A stretch of DNA of 64,000 nt, from contig NC_056529.1 of NCBI RefSeq assembly GCF_019175285.1, positions 17,637,905 to 17,701,904 on the forward strand. The letters are read 5' to 3'. Below, piece by piece: positions 53,365 to 64,000 of this stretch. The position numbers and the translations under genes are program-made. Numbering within the stretch: position 1 is the first letter of the stretch; every line of letters begins with the position of its first letter. The notes under the pieces are model-generated. The model was not told the origin of the DNA. It did not search any database and saw nothing but the letters and a program-made list of their open reading frames with translations. This DNA comes from Sceloporus undulatus (taxonomy: Eukaryota; Chordata; Lepidosauria; Squamata; Phrynosomatidae).

Positions 53365-54069
53365 TCAGGAATCAACCCTGAAAGTCACCAAGATGTGACC
53401 TCCATCTTAATGTGTACTTTGGCCTCTATCATCAGACGTAAGAATGCTGATTCTAGACACTTGCCCTATAATGTTTGCAGGCAGCCCTGTGGGATTGTTG
53501 GACTCTGATGCTGTGTCTGTACAAAGCCTGTGTCATGGGTTCCTCATTAATTTGTATTCCTACATTTTCTCAAGGAAGAAAAAGAAAACTGCTGAGAGAG
53601 GAGAGTAACCGTTTGGCTCCGTAACCTCGCCGACATCTTCAGACATTCCTCCCAGGCTGCCTCCAGCTAATAGGGGGGAAGGGAATGTGTTAAGAAAATC
53701 TGTTCAAATGTAAAGCCAGTCATTAATAAGAAGGCAAGATGGTGTCACCGCTGGGGATAGCCAGTGTTACTTGGCTGACAAGGTCCCTTACGATCCTGGA
53801 GAGATTTTTAAACGGATGGAACAGGTTGATGTTGTCAGTTTCAATTTGCCCAGCCATCTGACAGTGTTCCGAACAATTAGCAGTTATGAAACAAAACATT
53901 AAAAAAACACGCTGGAAATATGTTGCCTTTGCAATAAAATATCACAAGAAGCTTCCAGTTCTCTGGCATTGGACTCTGAGGTTATCATTTGGGTTTTTTT
54001 TTTCTTGTCCTTGCCATTGCAAATGTCCAAATGGCACCCCAGTCTTGGATGTCTATATCTATAAATTTA
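52873..54069. other. Single-copy sequence with microsatellites
   Basis: (GT)n at 53230-53254 and (CTTT)n at 53334-53366. 53560-53890 looks repeat-free. No gene. Confidence 0.4.
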
Positions 54070-54071
54070 TA

Positions 54072-54140
54072 CAGTGGACTCTTCCCATCTGTGGGGATTC
54101 GGTTCCCAGACCACATGCATGCACCACCACAGGGTTTCAA
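54072..54140. mobile_element. T1-like MITE end
   Basis: TA-CAGTGGACTCTTCCCATC and GGGGATTCGGTTCCCAGACC; truncated. Confidence 0.55.
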
Positions 54141-54154
54141 TGTGCCTCTGCAAC

Positions 54155-55045
54155 ATAGCTTGTTGTTGTTGTTGTTGTTTTTAGCTGCCTTCAAGTTGAC
54201 TTTGACTTATGGTGACCCTATGAATGAGAGACCTCCAAGTCACCCTTATCTTCAACAACCCTGCTCAGATATTGCAGACTCAGGGCTGTGGCTTCTATGA
54301 TTGAGTCTATCCATCTGTAATGCTGTCTGCCACTTTCCTTACTGCCGTCCACCTTGCCAAACATTATCGTCTTTTCTAGTGAGTCACACCTTCTCATGAT
54401 ATGGCCAAAGTATGACAACCTTAGTTTAATCATCTTGGCTCCTAGGGAAGGTTCAAGCTTGATTTATTCTGTGTTTTCAGTTGTCCATGGTATCATCAGA
54501 CCTCTTCTCCAGCACCACATCTCAAATGAATTGATTTCATCCTACTGGCTTTCTTCATTGTCCATCTTTCACAACCATTCATAAATGTTGGAAACACAGT
54601 ATGATTGCATGAACCATCCTAACTTTAGTATTTATTGCTACATCTTTACACTTCAGGCTTTTGTCTAGTTTCTTCATAGCTGCCTTTCCAAGTCCTAGTC
54701 TCCTTCTGATTTCTTGACTGCGGTCCCACTGTCATTTATGATTAAGCCAAAAAATCTTGAACTACTACAATGCCTTCATTGTCTGTTTTAAAGTCATGTA
54801 AATTATCTGTGATCTTTATTTTTTATTTTCTTAACATTCAGCTGCAAACCTTCCTTTGCACTTTCTTCCTTGACTTTCTTCAGTAATCGTTCCAAGTCTT
54901 CGCTCTTTTCTGCTAGTAATATGGTGTCATCTGCATATCTTAGATTATTGATGTTCCTTCCACCAATTTTCATGCCTCCTTCCTCTGAATCTAATCCTAT
55001 TTTAAGTATGACATCTTCAGCATATATATTAAACAGATAGGGTAT
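54155..55045 (-). mobile_element. Bov-B/RTE LINE 3' part with reverse transcriptase remnant
   Basis: On the minus strand, a YADDTILLAE-type RT motif (near 54925-54950) is preceded by IGLDSEEGGMKIGGR and followed by LQLNVKK, RRRLGLGKAAMKKL, and a C-terminus KLRLSYFGHIMRRCDSLEKT (54300-54430). The 3' end is a TTG-repeat-rich tail (54158-54180) plus CCTTCAAGTTGACTTTGACT. Broken by frameshifts and 5' truncated. It shares its tail with the S1 and 5S SINEs, consistent with Bov-B driving both. Confidence 0.9.
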
Positions 55046-56714
55046 GGATTCATAAAGTTATGAAACATAGCCCATGATGTAGACTCTCAGCCACCATGTT
55101 GAAATTATTAGGTTATACCTAACAGCATTTTTCTCCTGTTCAGTTTAGCATGTTTTCAGTATTGCTTGGGAAATGTATCTTAGTTGAAATATTTCTATAT
55201 TTATTATGAATAATGTTCCCATGGCAGGTCACATACACATACAATTTTCAATGGATATAGAAAGGGGGACAGAATAGTTGGGAGTGGCAGAAATGTAAAC
55301 AGTCCTCATAATTAAACATTTTATATTCCCAGAAAGAAGATATAGAACAATACATGACTAATAAGGTATGCATCACTTTAGAAAATGTGCTGCCCATCAA
55401 ATAAGTGTTATTTACATGCTGTTATGATACAAGGATGGAGCGAGCCTTCAAGCCAAACTGGATCTTGTGCATCTTTTAAACCAAAATAGGTTTCTGAAAA
55501 ACCCCACTGACCACTGGATGTCACTGTTAAGTCATGCAAAGACAACCCCTCCTCCCTTCCTTGCAAGTCCTTCAAAGGAAATAAAAAGCTTTATTTGATA
55601 CCTTCCTTGCAAGAGTTTTTGACATTTGTACACGTGGGTCCATTTGAGGAGGTTCATAACTATCATATTTGGGGGTGATGATGGAGAGCATGGAGGGGGC
55701 AATTCATTAGTTGATCGTTTTTTTTAAGTGTTACATGTTGAGGCACCCCCAATTTACTAGAATTTAGCAAATAACACTTGGGATCCTGTTTGTGTTCTAT
55801 GATGTGTAAGTTCCTTAAGAGAAACAGCAGGCATTTTTGTCCAATGCCGAATGCCCCGATTCAGTTTAAAGTTGTGAAGGCAGAGCTGGAACCAAGTGAT
55901 GCCTTTGCATATTGTGCACCGTTGTCCATGTGTATCAGCATTGCACTTGCTGAGCAGATGAACATTTGGTTGTACATTCAGCTGCATGGTGCAATTCACT
56001 GACAAGGTGCATAACTCTGACCCATTTCCTCAGTGTAGGGTTTGATTCAATAAGATTTGGGACAGCAAGATGACGTTATGTTAAAGTTTTTCTTGAGTGG
56101 AGCTTCATATAACTCATAAATTATGCATGGACTTGGATGTTACTCAATATGGGTGAGCCCCCCTTGGCTTCATCAAGCAATCCTATGCATCAATAGAGAC
56201 ATTAATAGAGACATGGCCTAGTTAGCCTGGAATATCACAGATGCAAAGGGATCTTCCAGCACCTGTGTGAAAGAAGTTGTAGCATGAGCTCAAACAGACT
56301 GATGTGTGATATATGATTGATGTGTGATATCACCAGATGCATAGAAAGGGCACACTCATGTCCATGCCATCATCACTAGAGATTGTCCAGACATACAGGA
56401 GGAACAAAGAATGTACCACTAGCTGTCTTGAAATGCCTGTAGTTTTCAAAATAATTTCCTCCTGGTTTGGTGCACAAAGCGGCGACTGGATCAACAAAAG
56501 TCCCCTCAAAGGACCAGGACAGATGGAACATCATCTGGATCTTCCCAAAACAAACTGCTAGTAGAGTGACAAGTCAGGCCAAATCCCAGGGCTTTTGCCC
56601 AGCTTGGAGGAGCCCTTCGATAAACAATTTGTTCAGGGTTATCTGTTCTGGATTCGAAGGGAAGTGGACTGTTTCTATTGCAGTCTATGTTTACTTGGAG
56701 GTAAGTCATAATAG
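55046..56714. other. Single-copy sequence
   Basis: No repeat recognised with confidence. Short opposite-strand frames at 55757-56005 and 56337-56826 have no family similarity. Confidence 0.35.
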
Positions 56715-56934
56715 ATGTTTATCACACTATGCTCTTAAAGAGGTACTATTCCAGTGTGACTCCTCTAGCAGCCTCCTGTTGCATGCTGGGATTGGCAGTT
56801 TTAAGGAGCTGAACTTCTCTGCCTGAGAATTCTAAATACCCCTCCTTAAAACTGCCAATCCCAGCATGCAACAGGAGGCAGCTAGAGGAGTCACACTGGA
56901 ATAGTACCTCTTTAAGAGCTCGTCTGATAAACAC
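56715..56934. repeat. Near-perfect palindrome, 94-base arms (MITE)
   Basis: Arms 56715-56808 and 56842-56934 match almost base for base (TAAAGAGGTACTATTCCAGT, GTGACTCCTCTAGC, TTGCATGCTGGGATTGGCAG). The 33-base loop holds CTCTGCCTGAGAATTC. Arm divergence is the lowest of any inverted element here, so it is probably young. Confidence 0.93.
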
Positions 56935-57553
56935 CATAGTGAGTTTAATGAGGAAATGCACCAGCCAGCACAGAATGCAAAGGATGACAATCATACATTT
57001 GGTTTTCACCTATATTTACTTACAAATAGTTCATAACTTGCAGTGTCTGGACCAGTGTTGGTCTCTAGATATGAGGTACTGACCAGAATCCTGCTGACAT
57101 CTTATCTGTTTTCTTCAGTGTGCAATGCTGACTTTCAGTTGAAAGCCACAGAGCAGAGTTGTGTATGTGATGCCATGTGTACATGCAGATGTGCATTCTT
57201 ATATCTGTCTGCCCCTTGATGAATTTGTTGGTAATACTCCTGCGGTTGTGCATTTGGTTGTGCATTCCACTGTCACTGAACTTGCTGGTTACGCAAGGCA
57301 ACCAAGTCATAACTCCCCATGCTGAGATTTACACTATGAAACCTTAATGTAGGATGTCAGCTGCTGTCATGTAGTGATTTCTGACTACTCAAAACAGTGC
57401 GACAGTTGCACTGTATATCAGCTTGTTATCCCTCCAGTAGAAGATTATTTGACATGCATGTTATGGATACTGGCAAGTGTGTCTTTTAGAATGTTAGCAG
57501 ATGTAGTTGCATGCAATTCAGTTGGATGAATGCAATAGCATGGCTTAGAAAAT
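56935..57553. other. Single-copy sequence
   Basis: No gene or repeat recognised. Confidence 0.35.
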
Positions 57554-57712
57554 CACTGATCCTACAGATGCATAGAGCTAGAAGGGACCTCAAGGGCCAT
57601 CATACCTAACTCCCTGCCATGCAGGAATACACAAACAGAGCTCCTCCTGATAGATGGCCATCCAGCTTCTGTTTAAAAACCTCCAAAAAAGGAGGCTCCA
57701 CCATCTTCCTAG
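57554..57712 (-). mobile_element. CR1 3' end, older
   Basis: GAGCTAGAAGGGACCTCAAG, CCCTGCCATGCAGGAATACA and ATGGCCATCCAGCTTCTGTT. Confidence 0.8.
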
Positions 57713-57729
57713 GGAACATAATTTAGACT

Positions 57730-57865
57730 GGGGGTGGAAGTTGTGTTATGCACTAGATGTCATTGAAGTGCAACTCCCATAATTCTTCACTGTGGGCTAG
57801 GGATACTGGAAGTTGCAGTCTAACAACATCTGGAATGCAGCAATATTCCCATCCCTGGTTTAAAT
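57730..57865. mobile_element. P2 MITE
   Basis: AGTGCAACTCCCATAATTCT and its inverse GGAAGTTGCAGTC; CTAGATGTCATTG against CAACATCTGG outside. Confidence 0.6.
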
Positions 57866-58820
57866 GACTACTGATGAAACACAACAAGCTTGATGTTTGT
57901 GCATTACATTTCTAATCTCTTCCTTCAAGCATTAGAGGAAGCAGTAGCTTCTGCTTTCATGTGTGCGACAAAATCACATTTCCCCATAAGATGTGATCCC
58001 AGGAGATGGTTTACTTTTAGTTGGTTAACCATGGTTTCATCCTGGTGTGATGATCATGGTTTAGAAGGTAATCTCAATCTGACCAATGTTCTAGATCAGA
58101 AGAACTCCAGAATTGAAAAGTAGAAACAGCTGGCATCTGATGTTTCCTGTGCAGGAATGACTGCTGTGATGATCATTGTCAGATTCTGGATGAATTCCTT
58201 ATTCCTTCTCTAGGCTATCATTTGTGATGTACAAGGAGCCCAAGTCAGTAGGGTGGGATCCTTATAGAGGTCAAAAGTGGTCTAAATTAACAAAAGATCA
58301 CAATGACTATAAAGCATCACATCTTACATTTGCGGTCCTGTATTCTGGAGATTTGCTTTCCTTGCTCCTCTGGCTGTTAACCTCAGGAAACTGTTAGCAA
58401 AACCTCCACTCTGATAAACACACCCACATAATGCGTCGAACACAGTACAACTGTGATACCGGACTTTATCCACTCCTAGCACAGATGCCAATTTCCTGTT
58501 TCTATGAAAGTCTCTAGCACACCAAAAACACACATTCAAGCTCCAGCTAGATCAGAGTTGATCTGCTGGCTCCAAAAGAGATTTCCTGGCTGTTTGTGGC
58601 AGATGAAGCTATAAAGGAAAGCATCATCTGGCGAAAGGTATAGGGGAATTTGGAGGAGTGAATTGGAGACTGGAGGGTGGTGAAATGATGCCATTAAACA
58701 GTTGTTTTGCAGGGAAAGCTTTTTGGGTCCATGTATAGGTGACCCATAGAGAAACAGTTATCCAGTCAAACAGTTTTCTGAAAAATCCCACCTTTTTCTC
58801 TGGGAATTATTCTACTCAAT
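57866..58820. other. Single-copy sequence
   Basis: No gene or repeat recognised. Confidence 0.35.
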
Positions 58821-58821
58821 A

Positions 58822-59051
58822 GACTCAGCATGACATAGTGGTTTGACTACTGGGCTATGACTCTGGAGACCAGGTTTTGAATCCCTGCTGATCCTGGAAG
58901 CCCACTGGGTGACTTTGGGCAAGCCACACTCTCTCAGCCTCAGAGGATGGCAATGGCAACCCCCCTCTGAAGAAACGTGCCAAGAAACCCCTTGTGATAG
59001 GGTCACCTTATGTTGGAAATAATTTGAAGGCACAGAACAGAAAACAATAAC
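58822..59051 (+). mobile_element. S1 SINE, full length
   Basis: GCATGACATAGTGGTTTGAC, GGCAAGCCACACTCTCTCAG, AATAATTTGAAGGCACAG and an AACAATAAC tail. Confidence 0.9.
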
Positions 59052-59213
59052 ATAAGGTTACATATTTCTTAAAATGCTCTTCAAGGAGTTCAGGGTGACA
59101 TATTTGAGCTCTTCTATTCAGCATACTATCCTTATGATAATATATACAAAAGCTGAGTCAGAGAGAAACTGAGCTGCGAAAGCTGAGCCAGAAATCCAAT
59201 TCTTTATCCCACT

Positions 59214-59436
59214 TAGGCTGCTGCCATACTGCAGAGATAATGTAGTTTCATACTGCTTTAACTGCCATGGTTCAATGCGATGGAATTCTGGGATTGCAGT
59301 TTGGTGGGGCTCCAGAGTTCTGTGACAAAGAAGATTAAACCCAAAATGACAAATCCCACAGTTCTATAGCACTGAGCCATGGCAGTTAAAGCAGTGTCAT
59401 ATGGCATTCATTGTGCAGTGTAGATGCAGCCTGAGT
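59214..59436. mobile_element. P1 MITE, complete
   Basis: GGCTGCTGCCATACTGCAGA to GCAGTGTAGATGCAGCC; both arms are intact in order. Confidence 0.87.
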
Positions 59437-59960
59437 TTCACTGAATCAATGAGATCTGGTTGATATTGATATTTTAGGATTACTCAACTTGAAACTAGCA
59501 ACTGAAGTAGGTTTCTCAGAGAAGACTGGAGACCACAAAGAAGCTTAAGGGCCCCACAAATGTTCCACAGGCTATATTTTCACCATACCTGGCCCATTAA
59601 ACTAAACTCTCTCATTTTCCCTTTCCTCGGAGGAAATGAGAAACAGTATGTCGATCCTATACCTTTTGGACGGGGCTGACTTTGAAACTTCCAAGCCATT
59701 TTCTATTCCCTTCACATCTGCACCATAACCATCAAAGGAATGTTGGCAGCACACATAGCAATTGACCATAACAATATGCCCCATCATCCAGTATCAATAC
59801 AATGTAAAACATAAGATATAAAATGTTGAAAGCAAGCGAGGCTGATCTCTATTGACTAGGAGAAGCCAACTGAGGGACTCAGATCCTGACATGGAGAATG
59901 CCTGCTTTGCAAATCTAGCTCTGTTTAGATTCTGCAACAAAATATCTCTTTGGGAGACTA
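59437..59960. other. Single-copy sequence
   Basis: No gene or repeat recognised. Confidence 0.35.
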
Positions 59961-60196
59961 AAGGCCTGTACAGACAGGCCAAAATAAAGCTGCTTCAGGT
60001 CACTTTGAAAGTATGTTGTTTAAATGACACATGCATCTTAAGCGATCAGAAGCTGTGCGAAAGCTGCACTCCAGTTCTTAGGACATGAGCATGGCTTTGG
60101 CACAGCTTCTGGCTTCTTAAGACGTATGCATCATTTAAACAGCCTACCGCCAAAGTGACCCGAAGCAACTTTATTTTGGCCTGTCTGTTCAGGCCC
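59961..60196. mobile_element. G1 MITE, second copy
   Basis: GGCCTGTACAGACAGGCC at the left, CTGTCTGTTCAGGCCC at the right, arms with AAAATAAAGCTGCTTCAGGT. It is better preserved at its ends than the 25548 copy, so GGGCCTGAACAGAC is the likely terminus. Confidence 0.87.
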
Positions 60197-60466
60197 AAAG
60201 ATAGGTTAAAAAGGCATGCTTACAACTGGGAGTCATATTATGGATGTGGGTACAGAAGAAAGTCCAAAATCAATGATACTTGCAACAAGTATTATTTCTC
60301 CTTCTCCAGGGGCGAGTAGTGATCCCTCCTGAGTCTCTGCATCCCTTCTCCGGCTTCTTAACACTCCATTGGCATTTCCTTCTTCCCAGTCAAGCGCATT
60401 TGGTGATCGTCACTGTTGCACAATGTTTTTAATTTGCCCCGCTTTCTCTTTTCCTTCTCTCTCCAG

Positions 60467-60598
60467 AATAACAACACCGACTTTAATGTCTTAATATACC
60501 GTCTGCCCACTCTTCCAACTTACCATCTGGATCTCATTTTAGCCACTGCCGAAGTGCACAAGAACACATTTTCTTTACGTGTCTGTATTTGTCAGAAG
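60467..60598 (+). other. Candidate orphan exon with open frame (44 codons)
   Basis: A 132-base block lies between a strong acceptor (CCTTCTCTCTCCAG, ending 60466) and a consensus donor (CAGAAG|GTGAGT, starting 60599). It is open in phase 0 throughout: NNNTDFNVLIYRLPTLPTYH, LDLILATAEVHKNTFSLRVC, ICQK. CpG pairs are retained. No family is recognised with confidence. The end, LRVCICQK, faintly resembles the close of cadherin extracellular domains, but the rest does not. It could be a lncRNA exon, an exon of an unknown gene, or chance. Confidence 0.3.
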
Positions 60599-62409
60599 GT
60601 GAGTCAGAAAAAAATTGACCAACATGCCCCTTATTATTTCCCCTGTTGATTAATTTTATTCTGCTCTGCTGTTTTCTATTCATTTTTTATTCTCATCTAT
60701 TTTAGTTATCCTTTTAATCTCTGTTCTTTAAAAAAAACCTGTAATAGGTTTTTTTATTACATACGTGAAGCTTGTTCTTTGCCAGTTGCAACATATTCTG
60801 GCCTAAATCTTATGGGTATTCCAGTTTAAAATTGACCCATTGAATCAATGGGATTCACATATGTGTTGACTCTCCATTCAACTGTTGATTGAATGGGTCT
60901 ACTCTAGTTGAGACTTACTATTGAAATTTTGGCTTTTTTGTGCGGTTACTGAAAACCGAGAAGTAATCCGGCTCAGACACTGTTTGCAAGGCAGTCTTCA
61001 ACTGTGTGAAGATACCTTAAATTAAGCTCGTTATTGTATAAAATAGCAAAGCTTGATTAAAGGCATTCAGCCAGGTTTCAAAAATGAAAATTGCTTTCAT
61101 GCCTCACTAGCTTTACGGTTCTGCTGAAACATTATGACCACCGAGATCATCAAGTATAAGTTGACATCAGAAAGTTCAACATGCTGTTCCTCAAACAGTG
61201 ATGGCAAAAACCCAATTCCCTAAATGGTGAAATCAGCTTAATCTCAGTCCCTTTCATGGGTATGGGATAAATGTTTCCTGGGATGGTTGATATGTGCAAT
61301 GATAACTAAAGGGTTGTGCTATTCTGGAGGTATCCTAAAGACCAAAACATAAGCTGGAATCCCTTTAATGGGATAAAGTACACTTATGCAAATGTAATGA
61401 CACTGGAGTATTAGATAGTGGAGTTGATCAAGCAATTGTGAAATGGATGACTCAGATGGACATCCTCCTATTGCAATACGGTCCACCCATCTTCCTACTC
61501 ATTACTAAGGGTTGCACTTACTGGATCACCAAGGCACTTCAACCACTTGCACAACAATTTACATTGGTGTCTACACAACCATGAAGAGGATATAAATCTT
61601 CTGAAACCCTCAGGAAATTAAACTCCTTGTGCAAAGACTTAAGTTACAACTCGGGGGGGGGGGGGGACAGAGTGCAAATGAAGTAATGGATTCATTTTTG
61701 CTGGTGTAAAGCCACAGATAGGATTCTGGCACTAGTTTGGTAGGACTACCAAGTTCATGTCTAGATAAGATGCTTGTCAATTTATGGAATAGTCTTGAGA
61801 AGATCCATTCACTCCCCTGACATGTGGGAATGGGAGGACTGAATGTAGGTATGCACATAGGTACACACACATACACTCCGGTTAGTATGACACAGAGGGT
61901 AGTCTCCATTAGACCTGTGAAGGCTTATGGAGAAAATGTGGGAAATTTGCAGAAAAAAAAGATTGTTATGTTCCTTTCCCCCAAACTCTCTTTTCTTTAC
62001 CTTCTTTTGTGTACTCCACGCCTTTACTTTCTATCTTCTCTCCCGTTCTCTTCTCATCCCTTTCGACACTTTCTCTCACCCTCTCGCATACCTCACCAGC
62101 TACACAAGCATCCTTCTTGCCAATACTGCCCATTGACCTCTTTTGACTATCTCAAGATGTTTAAATTATTGACACTCTATTGATTGTCATTTCTTATTTA
62201 AACATAGATAGACACTTGCAAATTAACACTGTAGTTTTCTTTCCCTTCTTTTGGAAGTCCATATTTTCGAATCTGAAACAATTAGAGCTATCAATTTATA
62301 CACCCTTAAGTCTCCAAATTGCCAGGATTTCCTACCTTTCCTCTAAACATACACTTATTAAATAACCATTCTTTCTTTAAATTTTCTAATATTCTATATT
62401 TGATTAATT
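60599..62409. other. Single-copy sequence
   Basis: Contains a G-run at 61652-61666. 61960-62170 is CT-rich. No gene recognised. Confidence 0.35.
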
Positions 62410-62647
62410 GGGGGCTCATTCCCACGTACATTTAAACCAGTTTGAGATTCGTCTTTGCTCCACGTTGGTAAATGGATTCCAAAAGATCCGTTGTTTCCAC
62501 TATGAAAGCAGATCTTTTCATTATCTCTTTGTCATTGCTTCTTTTTTGGTACAATTGTCATTCCCACTAGTTTGCGCCGCTTCAAAATGCATGTCAATCA
62601 TCTGTGCGTCATCAGTGACGTAAGCGGCACCCCAGGCAGCCCGGATT

Positions 62648-62686
<39 letters not shown>

Positions 62687-63094
62687 AATTGATAGACGAT
62701 TCAATTCATTGGTTTTGCAACTACATGCCTCACTATGAGCCGCTGATGGATCACCCAGGTAGCCTCACTGATTGCAAGTAGTTGCAAAACCAGTGAATGG
62801 TGGATCTACCAAAAACTGAGGAGGGATGGTAAACACCCCTCTGACACTAGGTCCTCCCCTCCATAATGATGCGATTCAGAGCCATCGTTCCCACTTGCTG
62901 GACATGCTCTGAAATCGATTCTTTCCAAAAGAGCCACCAAAGAACCAGTATCAAAAAGAGCAGGGTTTTTTGCTCTCGCTTTGCTTCATCGTGATTGAAA
63001 CCGATCATGGTAGGGTCGGAACCGGTTTCAAATGGGAACGACGGTCACATAACCCAATCAGCAATTCGCTTGAAATCATAGTGGGAACGCGGCC
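62410..63094. mobile_element. B1-type DNA element with internal hairpin and (TA)n
   Basis: Left GGGGGCTCATTCCCACGTAC and right TAGTGGGAACGCGGCC are inverted ends of the 34919 type. Inside are a (TA)n run (62648-62683) and a second inverted pair, TTCATTGGTTTTGCAACTAC (62705) against GTAGTTGCAAAACCAGTGAA (62779), suggesting a nested insert. Confidence 0.6.
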
Positions 63095-64000
63095 TGGGTG
63101 AACTTGTCCATTTCCATTTCATCATGCAGTTTTACCAGCCATTCTCTCCTGAGCTGAGATACTATCTTCCTTCCATTTGTGGGAATATATATATTCGCTA
63201 TTAAAAAAAAGTAAAAATTCCAAGCCATTTTCTTATATGTTGCTGTTCCTCATGAAAAGACCGCAGCTTTGCGACCCTCTTTTGCCATTCCCTCTCTCAC
63301 TTGGCTTTAACCAGAGATTAGTTTTGCTCCATGTTCCTCAAATTCAAGAGCAGTGTTTTCTCTGCAGATGAACATGTACAGACACAGACACACACACTGC
63401 ACCGTCGACCACTTTCTCACACTGTACAAATGGCACCTAGAGTTTCTTTCCTTGTGCCAATTAACTTGCCTTGGCACCTGCGCTTAAGCCTCCTTGAAAA
63501 AAGAACAGGGTTTGCCTTTTTACAAGTCTTCTGTTCTCTCTTTGCTAAAACAAAAGTGATGCTTCCTCTTGTTCTGATGAGAGACAGAGACTTGGGAAGA
63601 GAGAAGAGGGATTTAAAAAAATAAAATGAAAAAATTGGAGAAGCTAACAAAACAGCCACATAGATATGCAAAGAAGCACAGGTATAATTTTCCGGGCCCA
63701 GCGAGAAGCTTTTAAAGGCATCTTAAATAAGTACCGTATATATGTTTACAACCACAGCATCTGACATGTGTTTGCGAGTGCACAACTCCACAGAGATAAA
63801 ATGAGAAGCAGCGGAGGGCTATTGAGCACTATAAATTTTCACAGCAAGCCAGAAGAAAATTATTTAGTGCTGAGTGGAAGCTCTAATTTCAGCCGGGCTG
63901 CGAAATACAATGTTCTCCTTGTCCAAGGCTGTGTTTTTCCACTTTGACTCAAATTCACTCCTGGTGTAACTCCGCTGATATTGTTCTGTAGCTGGGATGA
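63095..64000. other. Single-copy sequence, candidate conserved noncoding block 63660-64000
   Basis: Repeat-free by eye, with TATAAATTTTCACAGCAAGC and GAAAATTATTTAGTGC; it resembles enhancer-like desert DNA. It runs off the window. Confidence 0.35.

Noticed and set aside
60467-60598. CDH13 exon
   Set aside because: The LRVCICQK ending is suggestive, but the remaining residues do not follow cadherin repeat motifs, and CDH13 is expected much farther away.
1-64000. Endogenous retrovirus, LTR element, Polinton, CRISPR array or gene cluster
   Set aside because: No paired long terminal repeats, viral protein motifs, regularly spaced repeats or clustered genes were seen on either strand.

Overview
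This window is vertebrate nuclear DNA, most likely from a squamate reptile and probably an iguanian lizard. The case rests on two things. The two genes have vertebrate structure. The repeats are a lizard-type mixture: CR1, Bov-B/RTE, L2-like and L1-like LINE fragments, tRNA-derived SINEs with a Bov-B-like 3' tail, 5S-rRNA-derived SINEs, and many palindromic DNA-transposon MITEs. The species call is inference; no marker in the window fixes it. A 10-base N run (23889-23898) shows this is a scaffold with a small gap.

Left part (1-12200): old SINEs and MITEs surround one intact gene, an arylamine N-acetyltransferase (NAT, 290 codons, + strand, 5447-6319). As in mammals, its whole reading frame lies in one exon, with a splice acceptor 5 bases before the ATG. 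The Cys-His-Asp triad is complete. A polyadenylation signal follows at 6460.

Middle (12240-23200): MPHOSPH6, the nuclear-exosome cofactor MPP6, lies on the minus strand in five coding exons (22912 down to 12869, 165 residues). I assembled it from splice sites and family similarity; no single open frame shows it. Its CpG-rich promoter (about 22620-23200) carries a 77-base tandem duplication with NRF1-like motifs. A Tigger-like MITE sits 14 bases from the donor of exon 2.

Right part (23200-64000): a gene-poor stretch full of nested repeats, separated by AT-rich single-copy blocks, some of which look like candidate conserved noncoding elements. In mammals and birds MPHOSPH6 is followed by a long desert before CDH13, which fits. 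The only exon-like object here is an orphan 132-base open block with strong splice signals at 60467-60598.

No operon, CRISPR array, phage, LTR element, tRNA gene or functional rRNA gene was seen. The two genes are unrelated housekeeping or xenobiotic functions: acetyl-CoA-dependent arylamine conjugation in the cytosol, and nuclear RNA processing. I found no convincing new multi-gene system. The best leads are the orphan exon, the hybrid NAT substrate pocket, the duplicated MPHOSPH6 promoter, and datable nested insertions.
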